A DNA stretch of 64,000 bases from the NCBI RefSeq assembly GCF_900067135.1, contig NZ_FJUR01000001.1, positions 1,801,501 through 1,865,500 of the forward strand. Reading direction: 5' to 3'. Numbering within the stretch: the stretch's first letter is position 1; the number at the start of each line of letters is the position of its first letter. The DNA comes from Rhizobium sp. 9140. Lineage in GTDB: Bacteria; Pseudomonadota; Alphaproteobacteria; Rhizobiales; Rhizobiaceae. Positions 20,086 to 29,100 of the stretch are shown here, in pieces. Both the position numbers and the translations under genes were made by a program. Below the pieces are notes generated by a model. That model made no database searches. It worked only from the letters and a program-made list of their open reading frames with translations, and was not told the origin of the DNA.

Positions 20086-20175
20086 TCACAGCGAACTGAC
20101 GCTATGCAGAATGAGGCTCCAGGTTGCGATCGATAAGCCGAAGGCGGCGGATAGGCTCTTGAGGCGAAGGGTCAT
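20086..20175 (-). CDS. Putative 29-residue membrane microprotein
   Basis: A short frame (MTLRLKSLSAAFGLSIATWS then LILHSVSSL) on the minus strand within the otherwise gene-free 500 bases between ugd and the phosphoglycosyltransferase gene. It has a GGAGAG ribosome-binding site 5 bases before the ATG, a basic N-terminus and one hydrophobic helix, the layout of a single-pass membrane peptide or leader. No family is recognised. It is too short for coding statistics, so this is a tentative call. The rest of the gap (20176-20491) is AT-richer and probably holds promoters. Confidence 0.4.
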   Translation of the reverse strand: MTLRLKSLSAAFGLSIATWSLILHSVSSL

Positions 20176-20491
20176 CGGGCTCTCCAGGTCGTTTCCGGAA
20201 CCCTAGGCGCACGCATCTTATGACGCCGTTAAATCCAGCCTGAACGGCCTCCAAACCCGAGAATTCCAGAAGACACAGCTAAAAAACGGTTCATTTTTCG
20301 TGCTTTCCGACTAGAGGCGTGCGGCATCCGCATGCTTTCCCTGGCCGCGTCGTGACATGCGATCCGCCAGCCATGCATTTCGCGCATAGCAGCCGTCCAT
20401 AGTTAATCAAGTGTATATTGCTTAGTGACTCCTGATTTAGAGTGAGGCATATTGCGATGCAGCATGAAGATGCGTTCGCTCGGAGGTTGGT

Positions 20492-21196
20492 ATGAAGGAG
20501 TTTGGTGCGATGACATACGTGACCGCGGTTCCGACCTCGCCAGCCGCCTATCGCGGTCCGCTGACGACCGTCGGGCATTCCGGAAGCCGAACGGCGCATC
20601 TGGCGGCGAAGCGCGCGCTCGATATCGCCGTTTCTTTCACGGCTCTGGCGAGCCTGCTGCCGTTCTTCGTTCTCGTCTGCATCGCGATCCGGCTGGAAAG
20701 CAAGGGCTCGCCGATCTTCAGCCAGGTCCGCTGGGGCGTGAACTGCACGCGTATCCGCATCTACAAATTCCGCAGCATGCGGACGGATCTCTGCGACGCC
20801 AGCGGCGTCGCGCAGACGACGAAGAACGATCCGCGGATCACCCGTCTCGGGGCCATCCTCCGCAAGACCAGTATCGACGAGCTTCCGCAGCTTGTGAACG
20901 TGCTTCTCGGGCATATGTCGCTGGTCGGCCCGCGCTGCCACGCCGTCGGCATGCTGGCGGCTGACCGTCTCTACGAAGACCTCGTGCCGCATTATCACGA
21001 TCGTCATAGGATCAAGCCGGGCCTCACGGGCCTCGCCCAAGTCCGGGGCTTGCGCGGCCCGACGACGGACGCTGCCAAGGCCCGCGCCCGCATTGCCTGC
21101 GACATCTACTACATGCACAACTACTCGTTCTGGATGGATATGAGCATCATTGGCCGGACGATCATGTCCGAACTGCGCGGCGGTAGCGGGTTCTGA
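20492..21196 (+). CDS. ExoY-like undecaprenyl-phosphate sugar-1-phosphate transferase
   Basis: Predicted to start repeat-unit synthesis by moving a hexose-1-phosphate (galactose or glucose) from its UDP-sugar onto undecaprenyl phosphate at the inner membrane. It has 234 residues, the short monotopic form. One hydrophobic segment (about 48-70) precedes the cytoplasmic domain. Family motifs are [27 protein letters not shown] (catalytic Asp-Glu), LVGPR and [10 protein letters not shown]. The ATG is preceded by GGAGG. It has a strong terminator and lies upstream of the export genes. Sugar specificity cannot be read from sequence. Confidence 0.93.
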   Translation: MKEFGAMTYVTAVPTSPAAYRGPLTTVGHSGSRTAHLAAKRALDIAVSFTALASLLPFFVLVCIAIRLESKGSPIFSQVRWGVNCTRIRIYKFRSMRTDLCDASGVAQTTKNDPRITRLGAILRKTSIDELPQLVNVLLGHMSLVGPRCHAVGMLAADRLYEDLVPHYHDRHRIKPGLTGLAQVRGLRGPTTDAAKARARIACDIYYMHNYSFWMDMSIIGRTIMSELRGGSGF

Positions 21197-21288
21197 AGAT
21201 GCAAGCGCGCTGGCGGGCTCCTTACGCGGTCGCAACGATGCGCCGCCTGGTGTCACGCTCCCGTTTTTCATGAGATGATGTCTGTTAC

Positions 21289-21312
21289 GGGCGCCGGTCG
21301 GGCGCCCTTTTT
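21289..21312 (+). terminator. Terminator after the ExoY-like gene
   Basis: A perfect GGGCGCC / GGCGCCC hairpin with loop GGTCG is followed by five T. It ends the single-gene unit before the convergent phosphatase gene. Confidence 0.85.
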
Positions 21313-21402
21313 CGTTCTGCCGTAGCGCGTGAAGGCCCGTTACAAGGGCTCTGGTGCACGTGTGTTCGCTTGGCAGCGTCCGGAGCGCAGCCGCAAAGCC
21401 GA

Positions 21403-22182
21403 TCAGATGAGGCTGGCAACCCCGTTGGCGATCTTGAGGACGGTCAGACGACCGCTCCGGAAGGCCCCTGTGTCGAGAGCGATACGATCCTCGCGAAACT
21501 CGGGCTCCCGCACGATCGTGTGCCCGTGGACGACGACCACCGGCATCTGCGGGCCGTCGGTGAGGAAGGGCTCGCGAATCCACATCAGGTGTTCGTCCGT
21601 CTGGAGATCGAGCGGCCGGCCGGGGTAGAGGCCGGCATGAACGAAGATATGCCGGGGGCCTATGCTGGCTGCGACCGGAAGCAGTTTCAGGAACAGCTTG
21701 TGCGAGTCGGGCACGTGCGACCGCACGGCCTCGGCCAGCTTGCGGGGCGAGGCCGAGAGCCGAAGGATGTCCGCATCATACATGCCGTAGGAGCGCAACG
21801 TCTCGTGTCCGCCCAACGACAGCCAGCGGCGCGGGTCCGCCTGCGTGCAGAGAACGGCATGAAAGATCTGGTCGTGATTGCCGCACAGCATGATCCGGTG
21901 CGCTTTCTCGATGGAGCCCTCGATCAGGTGCTCGATCACGCCGGCCGAATTCGGCCCGCGGTCTACATAGTCTCCGAGGTAGACGATGATCGCCGTTCTC
22001 TCCGTAACCTCGCGATCCGCCGCTATTCGCCGTTCGGCTTCATGGAGGGCATGCAGGCAGCCGTGAATGTCCGGGACGACATAGATGCTCCCACCCATAT
22101 CCCACTGTCGAAGGTCCAGTCGTTGTCGAGGGGCGGCTTGCCTCTCTCTACGCTGTGAATTTTGTTTCAAAGGCGTCCACAT
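21403..22182 (-). CDS. PPP-family Ser/Thr protein phosphatase (metallophosphoesterase)
   Basis: A 259-residue metallophosphoesterase. It has the full PPP motif set: PDIHGC, GDYVDRG, CGNHDQ, VHAGLYPGRPL and HGHT, which bind two metals. An alternative start 28 codons in (MGGSIYVV, 22098) fits the usual length better and has GTGGG upstream. It sits inside the EPS locus, convergent with the initiating transferase gene and divergent from the OPX export gene. The common partner of Wzc kinases is a low-molecular-weight Tyr phosphatase, absent here. A role in EPS regulation is inference; diadenosine polyphosphate hydrolysis is another possibility for such proteins. Confidence 0.9.
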   Translation of the reverse strand: MWTPLKQNSQRRERQAAPRQRLDLRQWDMGGSIYVVPDIHGCLHALHEAERRIAADREVTERTAIIVYLGDYVDRGPNSAGVIEHLIEGSIEKAHRIMLCGNHDQIFHAVLCTQADPRRWLSLGGHETLRSYGMYDADILRLSASPRKLAEAVRSHVPDSHKLFLKLLPVAASIGPRHIFVHAGLYPGRPLDLQTDEHLMWIREPFLTDGPQMPVVVVHGHTIVREPEFREDRIALDTGAFRSGRLTVLKIANGVASLI

Positions 22183-22282
22183 TATTTAAGGCATCACTGT
22201 ACATCGTGCGCCTGTCAAGATAGTCGTATAGCCAAGGCCTTAAATGACTAAAATCTCAAAATCTAAAGTCAGCAACGATAAT

Positions 22283-22298
22283 TTAATGAATGCTTAAC
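22283..22298 (+). promoter_or_regulatory. CtrA-like binding site upstream of the OPX gene
   Basis: The exact arrangement TTAA-N7-TTAAC (22283-22298) matches the consensus of the alphaproteobacterial cell-cycle regulator CtrA. It lies about 160 bases upstream of the OPX start, in an AT-rich divergent intergenic region. It is a sequence match only. Confidence 0.45.
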
Positions 22299-22457
22299 CA
22301 CGCTTCTTCATTCTTGCGTTAGAAGGCGCTTGTGGAGTGCGTGATTCTCGAAACGCTCTGGGCATGGCTGGCTGGTCTCAAATCGCCGCATCCGGCAATC
22401 GCTCATCGTAGTCTATTGAAGGTCGCTGGTCTGCACGACCTATTGCAGGAGAGTTTC

Positions 22458-23669
22458 TTGTCATACCGTCTGTGCATCAGCGTTATCGCTCTATCCGCGA
22501 CGACCTTCGTCGCCGGCTGCACCTCCCTGCCGAGTTCGGGTCCAGCTTCGGAGCAGGTCGAGCAACAGGCCGCCCTCAAGGTGGTGAACACACGGTCCGT
22601 GTCGCGGAAGCGGCCTGGCGTCGATTATGCGCTCGTCGATATCAGTGCCGCGGTTCTCGCCAATGTCGCGCAGGCGACGACGCCGACGTTGCAGGGCAGC
22701 TTCGGCAACCGTCGCGGCGGCGTGCCGAACCTCCCCTTGGGGATCGGTGACATCATCAGCGTCACGGTGTTCGAGTCCCAGTCGGGCGGTCTGTTCATTC
22801 CAGCCGATGCCGGCTCGCGCTCCGGCAATTTCGTTACCATGCCCAACCAGACGATCGACCAGAGCGGGCGCATCTCCATTCCCTATGCCGGTCGCATCCG
22901 CGTTGCCGGGCGGACGACGAGTTCCGTGCAGGACGAGCTCCAGCAGCTTCTGGCCAACCGCGCCATCGAGCCGCAGGTGGTCATCTCCAAGGTTGCCAGC
23001 CGCTCGGCCCAGGTTGCGGTTCTCGGTGACGTCAATAGTCCGGCCAAGGTCGAGCTGACGGAAGCCGGCGACCGTATTCTCGACGTCATCTCCCAGGCGG
23101 GCGGTCTCAGCACCCCCCGTCTCGAGACCTATGTCACGCTGCAGCGCGGCCCGCGGACGGCCACGGTCCTCTACGACTATCTGATCAACACGCCGGCCGA
23201 GAACATCTTCATGGTCCCCGGCGATACCGTGATCGTCAACCGCGAGCGTCGCACCTTCCTCGCCTTCGGCGCATCCGGCCAGAACGGGCGCATCGATTTC
23301 GAGGATGCGGACCTGACGCTCGGAGAGGCGCTCGGCAAGGCCGGCGGTCTTCTCGACAATCGCGCCGATCCCGAGCAGGTGCTTCTCTACCGCGTCGTCG
23401 ATCGCAACTTCCTGAAGCAGCTGCACGTCGATGTCAGCCGCTACCCGAGCGATCAGATCCCCGTGGTGTTCCGCGCCAATCTGCGCGATCCCTCCGCGAT
23501 GTTCATGATCCAGAAGTTCCCGATGCAGGACAAGGACATCGTCTACATCACCAATTCGAAGGCAACGGAGCTGATCAAGTTCCTCGACGTGGTGAACTCG
23601 GTGTCCTCGACGGCATCCGGCGTTTCGACCGACATCGTGAGAACACGCGATGCCGTGAAGGATCTGTAG
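22458..23669 (+). CDS. Wza/OPX-type polysaccharide export lipoprotein
   Basis: An outer-membrane polysaccharide export protein (403 residues from the TTG at 22458) that forms the EPS exit channel. This start is chosen because it follows AGGAGAG and gives a perfect lipoprotein signal peptide, MSYRLC to a lipobox VAGC with the lipidated Cys at 21; longer in-frame starts would bury it. The Poly_export domain (GIGDIISVTVFESQSGG, about 95-180) is followed by SLBB-like domains (QVAVLGDV, then GDRILDVISQAGGL). It resembles rhizobial ExoF and other OPX proteins with extended C-termini. The tyrosine kinase gene follows 291 bases downstream. Confidence 0.93.
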   Translation: MSYRLCISVIALSATTFVAGCTSLPSSGPASEQVEQQAALKVVNTRSVSRKRPGVDYALVDISAAVLANVAQATTPTLQGSFGNRRGGVPNLPLGIGDIISVTVFESQSGGLFIPADAGSRSGNFVTMPNQTIDQSGRISIPYAGRIRVAGRTTSSVQDELQQLLANRAIEPQVVISKVASRSAQVAVLGDVNSPAKVELTEAGDRILDVISQAGGLSTPRLETYVTLQRGPRTATVLYDYLINTPAENIFMVPGDTVIVNRERRTFLAFGASGQNGRIDFEDADLTLGEALGKAGGLLDNRADPEQVLLYRVVDRNFLKQLHVDVSRYPSDQIPVVFRANLRDPSAMFMIQKFPMQDKDIVYITNSKATELIKFLDVVNSVSSTASGVSTDIVRTRDAVKDL

Positions 23670-23960
23670 GAACAGTATGTCGAAGGGCGTCCGGAAGAGA
23701 CCGGGCGCCTGTCCACGGCGGAGAGACGATTTCAAGCTCTGATCTATGGCGGGGCGAGGGTAACAGCAGAAGGCAAGGTCAAGTCGCGAGACGTCAACGC
23801 GTGCGGCTAGGGTATCCTGTCGATTGATTAAGTGTAAGTCTATGCCTACTAAGTATTAAATTGCTGCGTTGCAAAAAAACATCTGGTTTTACAGTGTCCA
23901 TCTCTGCCATGATGGTGCGAAACAGTCGTTCCGGCGTTGCATCATTAAGGCGTACAGACA

Positions 23961-26231
23961 TTGGATAAGGCCCAGACAAGCGAGTTTCTTCCTTCTCAGA
24001 ACGAGAGCGGGATCGATCTCAACGAGATCATCTCCACCATCAAGCGGCAGTGGAGGATCGTGGCGCTGTGCGGCATCCTGATGCTGTTTCTCGGTGCCGC
24101 GTTTGCCTTCACGGCGACGCCGAAATACACGGCATCCTCGACGCTCTTCATTGATGGCGACAACAAGCAGATCGCCGATCAGCTGCTCTCCGACGGCAAC
24201 CGGAACTCCGGCTACCCGACGCGGGACGATGACGCGACGGTGCTCAGCGAGGTCGAGATTCTGCGGTCCGAGCGCGTTGCCACCCTTGTGGTCGAACGGC
24301 TCGACCTCACGAACGCCCCCGAATTCCAGAAGCGAACGCCATCGCTCGTGTCCACGGTGGTCACGACACTGAAGTCGCTGGTCGCTTCGGACACGGCGCC
24401 GAAGGCGGAGGATGTCGAGGCTCTCAAGCAGAGCGTCAAGGAAGCCCTGATGCGGAACACCTCCGCATCCCGCGTCGGCCGGACCTATATCCTGGAGGTC
24501 GAGTACGTTTCCCGATCGCCCGAAACCGCGGCGAAGATCGCCAATGCCATTGTCGATGCCTATCTGGAGGACCAGTACAACTCGAAGTTCGATGCAACGC
24601 GGCGCGCCAGCGACTGGCTGCAGACGCGGATCGAGGCGCTTCGTCAGAAGTCACTCGACAGTGACCTGCTCGTGCAGAAGTTCCGGGCGGAAAAGGGCCT
24701 GATTGCGACCGGCGGCGAACTCGTCAGCGAGCAGCAGCTGACGCAGATCAACACCAATCTCGTCAAGGCACAGAGCGCGGCAGCCGATGCCAAGTCCAAG
24801 TACGACAGCGTTCAGGCTGTCGTGGCGAGCGGCGATATCCGTTCGGCCGTCGTCGGCTCGCTCGAAAGCCCCGTGATCAACAAGCTTCAGCAGGAGGCAC
24901 TCGACGTGTCCCGGCGCGAGGCCGAGATCTCCAAGCGCTTCGGCCGGGAGCACTATCAGGCCGTTCTTCTGCGCTCCAAGCTTCAGGAATATGACGAGGT
25001 CATGTTCAAGGAGCTTCGCCGCATTGCCGATACCTACCGGCAGGAATACGAGGTTGCGTCGGCGAGCCAGAAGGCCCTTGAAGGACAGGTTGCTGCGGCA
25101 ACGAGCACCTCTGCCGTCGCAAACGACGATCTCGTCCAGCTGCGCGAATACGAGCGCGCGGCGGAAACCTACAAGACGCTCTACGAGACCTATCTCCAGC
25201 GCTTCCAGGAAGCGAGCCAGCGGGAAAGCTTCCCTGTGACCGCTGCCCGCGTGGTCACGCGGGCAGAGCCTCCCCAGGATGCCAGCTACCCGAAGAGGCC
25301 GCTGATCCTCGCGCTCGCTCTCGTCATGGGCTGTGGCGTCGGCGCGGCCATCGGTGCCTATCGCGAGTTCGGGGAACGGTTTTTCCGCACGGGCGAGCAG
25401 GTCCAGAAGGAACTCTCCATGGAGTTCATCGGCCAGATCCCGCTGGAAAAGCACGAAGCAGGCGGCGCAAAGCTGGATGCGTCTCGGGTCGGACCCCGCG
25501 GCGTGCTGAGCAAATCGAACCTCGATCGCTACATCATCGATCATCCGCTCTCGTCCTTTGCGGAAACCATCCGCAGCGCCAAGATCGCGGCGGACTTCAA
25601 GGCGGGGCATAAGCCCGGCCGGGTCATCGGGATGGTTTCGGTCCTGCCACGGGAGGGCAAGTCCACGGTGGCCTTGAACTTCGCCCAGCATCTGGCCAAG
25701 CAAGGTTCCCGGACACTGCTGATCGACGCCGACTTGCGCAATCCCGGCGCCACGCGCGCCATCGGTGCCAATGCCCGCAGCGGCCTCTACGAGGTGCTCA
25801 GTGAAAGCCAGGCAGTGGAAGACGTTCTGTTGACCGACGTCGAAACGGGCCTCGTTTTCCTGCCGACCATCATCAAGCAGCGGATCCTGTTCTCCGCCGA
25901 ACTGCTTTCGTCGGACGCGATGAACGACCTGCTGGCCTCGTTCTGCAAGACCTTCGATTACGTTGTACTCGATCTCCCGCCGCTCGGCCCAGTGGTCGAC
26001 GCGCGCGCCATCTCCAGCAAGATCGACAGCTTCCTGATGATCATCGAATGGGGTTCAACGGCACGCCGGATCGTTCGGACGGCCGTCCAGACACACCCCG
26101 GCATCATGCGCAAATGCGCAGGCGTCATCCTGAACAAGGTCGATCTGAGCAAGGTCAAGCTCTACCTTCACCAGGACGAGAACTTCTACCACAACAGTCG
26201 CTATGGCGATTATTATCTGGAAACCAAATAG
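23961..26231 (+). CDS. Wzc/ExoP-type polysaccharide co-polymerase and tyrosine autokinase
   Basis: An inner-membrane protein that controls polymer length and couples to the OPX channel. It has 756 residues with a TTG start. The N-terminal Wzz domain has TM1 near residues 34-53, a long periplasmic coiled coil and TM2 near 448-467. The cytoplasmic BY-kinase domain carries Walker A (PREGKST, Lys567), Walker A' (LLIDADLRNP, Asp589/591) and Walker B (YVVLDLPPLGP). The C-terminus ends in a Tyr cluster (FYHNSRYGDYYLETK), the autophosphorylation sites. It is a single-chain fusion, as in ExoP. A hairpin follows the stop. Confidence 0.95.
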   Translation: MDKAQTSEFLPSQNESGIDLNEIISTIKRQWRIVALCGILMLFLGAAFAFTATPKYTASSTLFIDGDNKQIADQLLSDGNRNSGYPTRDDDATVLSEVEILRSERVATLVVERLDLTNAPEFQKRTPSLVSTVVTTLKSLVASDTAPKAEDVEALKQSVKEALMRNTSASRVGRTYILEVEYVSRSPETAAKIANAIVDAYLEDQYNSKFDATRRASDWLQTRIEALRQKSLDSDLLVQKFRAEKGLIATGGELVSEQQLTQINTNLVKAQSAAADAKSKYDSVQAVVASGDIRSAVVGSLESPVINKLQQEALDVSRREAEISKRFGREHYQAVLLRSKLQEYDEVMFKELRRIADTYRQEYEVASASQKALEGQVAAATSTSAVANDDLVQLREYERAAETYKTLYETYLQRFQEASQRESFPVTAARVVTRAEPPQDASYPKRPLILALALVMGCGVGAAIGAYREFGERFFRTGEQVQKELSMEFIGQIPLEKHEAGGAKLDASRVGPRGVLSKSNLDRYIIDHPLSSFAETIRSAKIAADFKAGHKPGRVIGMVSVLPREGKSTVALNFAQHLAKQGSRTLLIDADLRNPGATRAIGANARSGLYEVLSESQAVEDVLLTDVETGLVFLPTIIKQRILFSAELLSSDAMNDLLASFCKTFDYVVLDLPPLGPVVDARAISSKIDSFLMIIEWGSTARRIVRTAVQTHPGIMRKCAGVILNKVDLSKVKLYLHQDENFYHNSRYGDYYLETK

Positions 26232-26241
26232 GCATGTCGGG

Positions 26242-26268
26242 CCGGCGCTTATCAAGGAGCGCCGGTTC
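26242..26268. terminator. Hairpin between the convergent kinase and epimerase genes
   Basis: Arms CCGGCGCT and AGCGCCGG pair perfectly around an 8-base loop just after the kinase stop. Weakly T-rich on the plus side. It probably serves as a terminator. Confidence 0.6.
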
Positions 26269-26413
26269 AGGTGCTCGAGGTTCTCAAACGCCGTGTTTCA
26301 TCTGTGAAGCCACCGGCACGACAGTCGGCGTAGTCTCACGCCTCGTTGGCTGGCCGTCCCGACCTTTATCGTCGGCGCTGCACATCTCTTCCGGTTTGAG
26401 GAAGGATGCTGCC

Positions 26414-27427
26414 TCAAGCCTGGGGATAATGTTCGTCATACCAGTCGACGAACCGGCCGACGCCTTCGGCGAGCGTTACCTTCGGCTGGAAGCTGGTGAG
26501 CGCCTTGAGCAGATCCGGCGACGCGTAGGTGCGCTGCATATCGCCCGGCTGCATCGGCAGCATGTTCTTGATGGCCGTGAGGCCGAGCCGCTGCTCGATC
26601 GTTTCAATGAAGGTCAGGAGTTCGATCGGTTGACCACCGGCGATGTTGACGGTGCGGAAGGGTGCATGGTGCGACAGGCTGTCGGCCACCGCGCCATCGC
26701 GAAGGCGAGATGCTTCCGCGGGAACGGCCTGCGACAGCCGAAGAATACCGTCCACGAGATCATCGATATAGGTGAAGTCGCGGCTCATGCGCCCTTCGCC
26801 ATAGACGTCGATGGGGCGTCCCTGACGAATGGCTTCCACGAACTTGAACAAGGCCATGTCGGGCCGTCCCCACGGGCCATATACCGTGAAGAAGCGGAAA
26901 GCCGTCGTCGGTACGGCAAAAAGGTGGGCATAGCTGTGCGCCATCAGCTCCATGGACTTCTTGGTGGCCGCGTAGAGCGACATCGGCTCGTCCGCGCGAT
27001 CGTCTTCCTCGAACGGCACCTTTTCATTGGAACCATAGACCGAAGAGGTCGAGGCGATGAGCAGGTGCTGCGGCTGGATGTCCCGCGCGATGTCGATGAC
27101 GTTGAACGAGCCGACAAGGTTGGAATCGATGTAGGAGCGGGGCTCCTTCAGGCTGTAGCGAACGCCGGCCTGCGCTGCGAGATGAAGGATGACATCGGGC
27201 TTTGCCGTCTCGATGGCCGCCGCCAGCGCAGCGCGATCCTCCAGCCGGCCGATCACACCGGTAAAGCCTTCGAACCGTTCGAGTAGGGCGTGCCGCTTCC
27301 GCTTCAGTTCCACATCGTAATAGGGCGTCATAGCATCGAATCCGACGACCGTATGGCCCTCACTGACGAGGCGGTAAGCGAGGTGAAAGCCAATGAAGCC
27401 AGCGGTTCCGGTAATAAAATAGCGCAT
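26414..27427 (-). CDS. UDP-glucuronate 4-epimerase (LspL/Cap1J-like)
   Basis: Converts UDP-glucuronate to UDP-galacturonate; cytoplasmic SDR enzyme of 337 residues from the ATG at 27427. The NAD motif is [10 protein letters not shown], the catalytic Tyr/Lys lie in [13 protein letters not shown], and [18 protein letters not shown] is typical of uronate epimerases rather than GalE. An ATG two codons earlier is possible; the much longer in-frame extension is not conserved in character. It is transcribed opposite to the kinase and divergently from the GH5 gene. With ugd it supplies uronic acid precursors for the EPS or LPS. Confidence 0.92.
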   Translation of the reverse strand: MRYFITGTAGFIGFHLAYRLVSEGHTVVGFDAMTPYYDVELKRKRHALLERFEGFTGVIGRLEDRAALAAAIETAKPDVILHLAAQAGVRYSLKEPRSYIDSNLVGSFNVIDIARDIQPQHLLIASTSSVYGSNEKVPFEEDDRADEPMSLYAATKKSMELMAHSYAHLFAVPTTAFRFFTVYGPWGRPDMALFKFVEAIRQGRPIDVYGEGRMSRDFTYIDDLVDGILRLSQAVPAEASRLRDGAVADSLSHHAPFRTVNIAGGQPIELLTFIETIEQRLGLTAIKNMLPMQPGDMQRTYASPDLLKALTSFQPKVTLAEGVGRFVDWYDEHYPQA

Positions 27428-27732
27428 GCTCATCCCATCAAGGCTTACGAAGAGGCCGTCGCCCGATCGGGAGATCGGATCATATGCCACGCCATGGGCC
27501 TTTAACCCGCACAAGGCGACCTGTCGACATAGGAGAAGGCCTGACGCAGCTTGAAGATGAAAAATATCTAATGTAGGCTTCGCAAAGTTGATGTCCGGCC
27601 GGTTCACGCAACCAGCCTGCCAATCTGGCACGGTTGCAACGGCGATGACCTCACCGAAAAGGTTTCGAAGGAGTGCAGTTTGGACGATACAGCTATCCGA
27701 ATCGTCTTTGGGCATTCCCGCCACGCGGATGA
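27428..27732. other. Divergent intergenic region, epimerase / GH5
   Basis: About 305 bases that must contain the promoters of the two divergent genes. No clear boxes, repeats or RNA structures were recognised. Confidence 0.4.
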
Positions 27733-29046
27733 TTGCCGCCTTGCGGTGCAGTCTCCGTGATCGGCAGACCGCACGTTCCCCAGCGCATCACCGCACGTCA
27801 CGGTTTCTGGCGCAGTCTCCTTGCACCCGTTCTCGCCCTTGTCTTTGCCGCGGCCCCGCTCACGGCGCCCATTGCCACAGCCGATGACACGCAGCCCACC
27901 TTCCGCGTGAAGAAAGGCGTGAATGTCTTTCCCTTTCTCTGGACGCCGACGCCACTGAAGAATGGCCGGTTCCTTGGCGCAGGCTATGTTCCCGTCAGGT
28001 CTTATTTCCCGCTCTCGAACTTTTCGGGCATCAAGGCCATGGGCTTCGACCATGTCCGTCTCCCGGTCAATGTCGGCCCCCTAGTGCTCGCCAGTGCGGA
28101 CGAACTGCAGGCGCGCGCCGACTACGTCTTTGCCCAGGTGGATGCCATTTCCGCACTCGGCCTGAAGGTTCTCGTTGATATTCACACGCCGGACAAGGAC
28201 CGAAACTCCCCTTACGACGCCCAATCCCTGGTCGAGGGGCCGGGGATGTTCGACGCTCTGACACGCGTCGTTGCCGCGTTTGCCGAGAGGACGGCCAGCC
28301 GTCCGTCAGATCGGGTGGCGTTGGAACTCTTCAACGAACCGCAGATCGAATGCCAAACAGTCGGGCTCTGGGAAGGCTACCTGAAAACGCTGGTCTCCGT
28401 CGCGCGTCGCATTGCGCCGGATCATACGCTCGTGGTCACCGGCGCCTGTGGCGGAAGCCTCTTCGGTCTGCTTCGGCTCGACCCCTCAAGCTTCGACGAT
28501 CCGAACATTCTCTACTCTGTGCATTACTACTCGCCGCCCGAGTTCATCTTCCAAGGCTATGCACCGGTGACGCAGGATCGTGCCGCCCGGTATCCGCCTT
28601 TGTTTCGATGGCCCGCCACCGCGCAAGGGGCAAGCGAATCGGTCCTCGCATTCGGTCATAGCGTCGCCGATCTCTGGAGCAAGCCGTCGTCTTGGGGGTA
28701 TATCAGCTCTCGGTTCTGGCAGCTCGTCGTCTACTACGGCCGTGGCTATGATGCCGGTGATATCCGGCAGGACTTCGAGGGCGCGCTTGCCTGGGCCGAA
28801 CGCTACGACATCCCTCCCGAACGCCTGTATCTCGGCGAATTCGGCGCGCCGAGACCCAAATTGGGTCTTCTGCCGGATTACAATGCCGATCGGCTTGCCT
28901 GGCTGTCTGCGGTGCGCCAGCAGGCCGAGGCGAGCGGTATTCCCTGGTCCTATTGGTGTTACGGCAGCTATTTCGGCCTGTTCGACGAGGCCAGCGGCGA
29001 ACGGGACGCGGACATGTTCGTCTCGCTTGGTTTGAACATCCCCTAA
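27733..29046 (+). CDS. Secreted GH5-family endoglucanase-like glycosidase
   Basis: A glycoside hydrolase of the GH5 (cellulase) family with 437 residues from a TTG; a GTG at 27757 is equally possible. A hydrophobic Sec signal ends near residue 50 (ATADD). The TIM barrel shows the Arg in [10 protein letters not shown], the acid/base Glu202 in ELFNEPQ, HYY near 265 and the nucleophile Glu369 in YLGEFGAP. It is periplasmic or secreted. It lies 54 bases upstream of the Wzx gene in the same direction, suggesting that it trims or clears EPS during export, as glycanases do in cellulose and other EPS loci. Plant beta-glucan is an alternative substrate. Confidence 0.92.
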   Translation: MPPCGAVSVIGRPHVPQRITARHGFWRSLLAPVLALVFAAAPLTAPIATADDTQPTFRVKKGVNVFPFLWTPTPLKNGRFLGAGYVPVRSYFPLSNFSGIKAMGFDHVRLPVNVGPLVLASADELQARADYVFAQVDAISALGLKVLVDIHTPDKDRNSPYDAQSLVEGPGMFDALTRVVAAFAERTASRPSDRVALELFNEPQIECQTVGLWEGYLKTLVSVARRIAPDHTLVVTGACGGSLFGLLRLDPSSFDDPNILYSVHYYSPPEFIFQGYAPVTQDRAARYPPLFRWPATAQGASESVLAFGHSVADLWSKPSSWGYISSRFWQLVVYYGRGYDAGDIRQDFEGALAWAERYDIPPERLYLGEFGAPRPKLGLLPDYNADRLAWLSAVRQQAEASGIPWSYWCYGSYFGLFDEASGERDADMFVSLGLNIP

Positions 29047-29100
29047 AGCTGAAGCCGGCGACCTTGCCGGTCCAAACCATCTCCGGATCTTGAGGATTTC

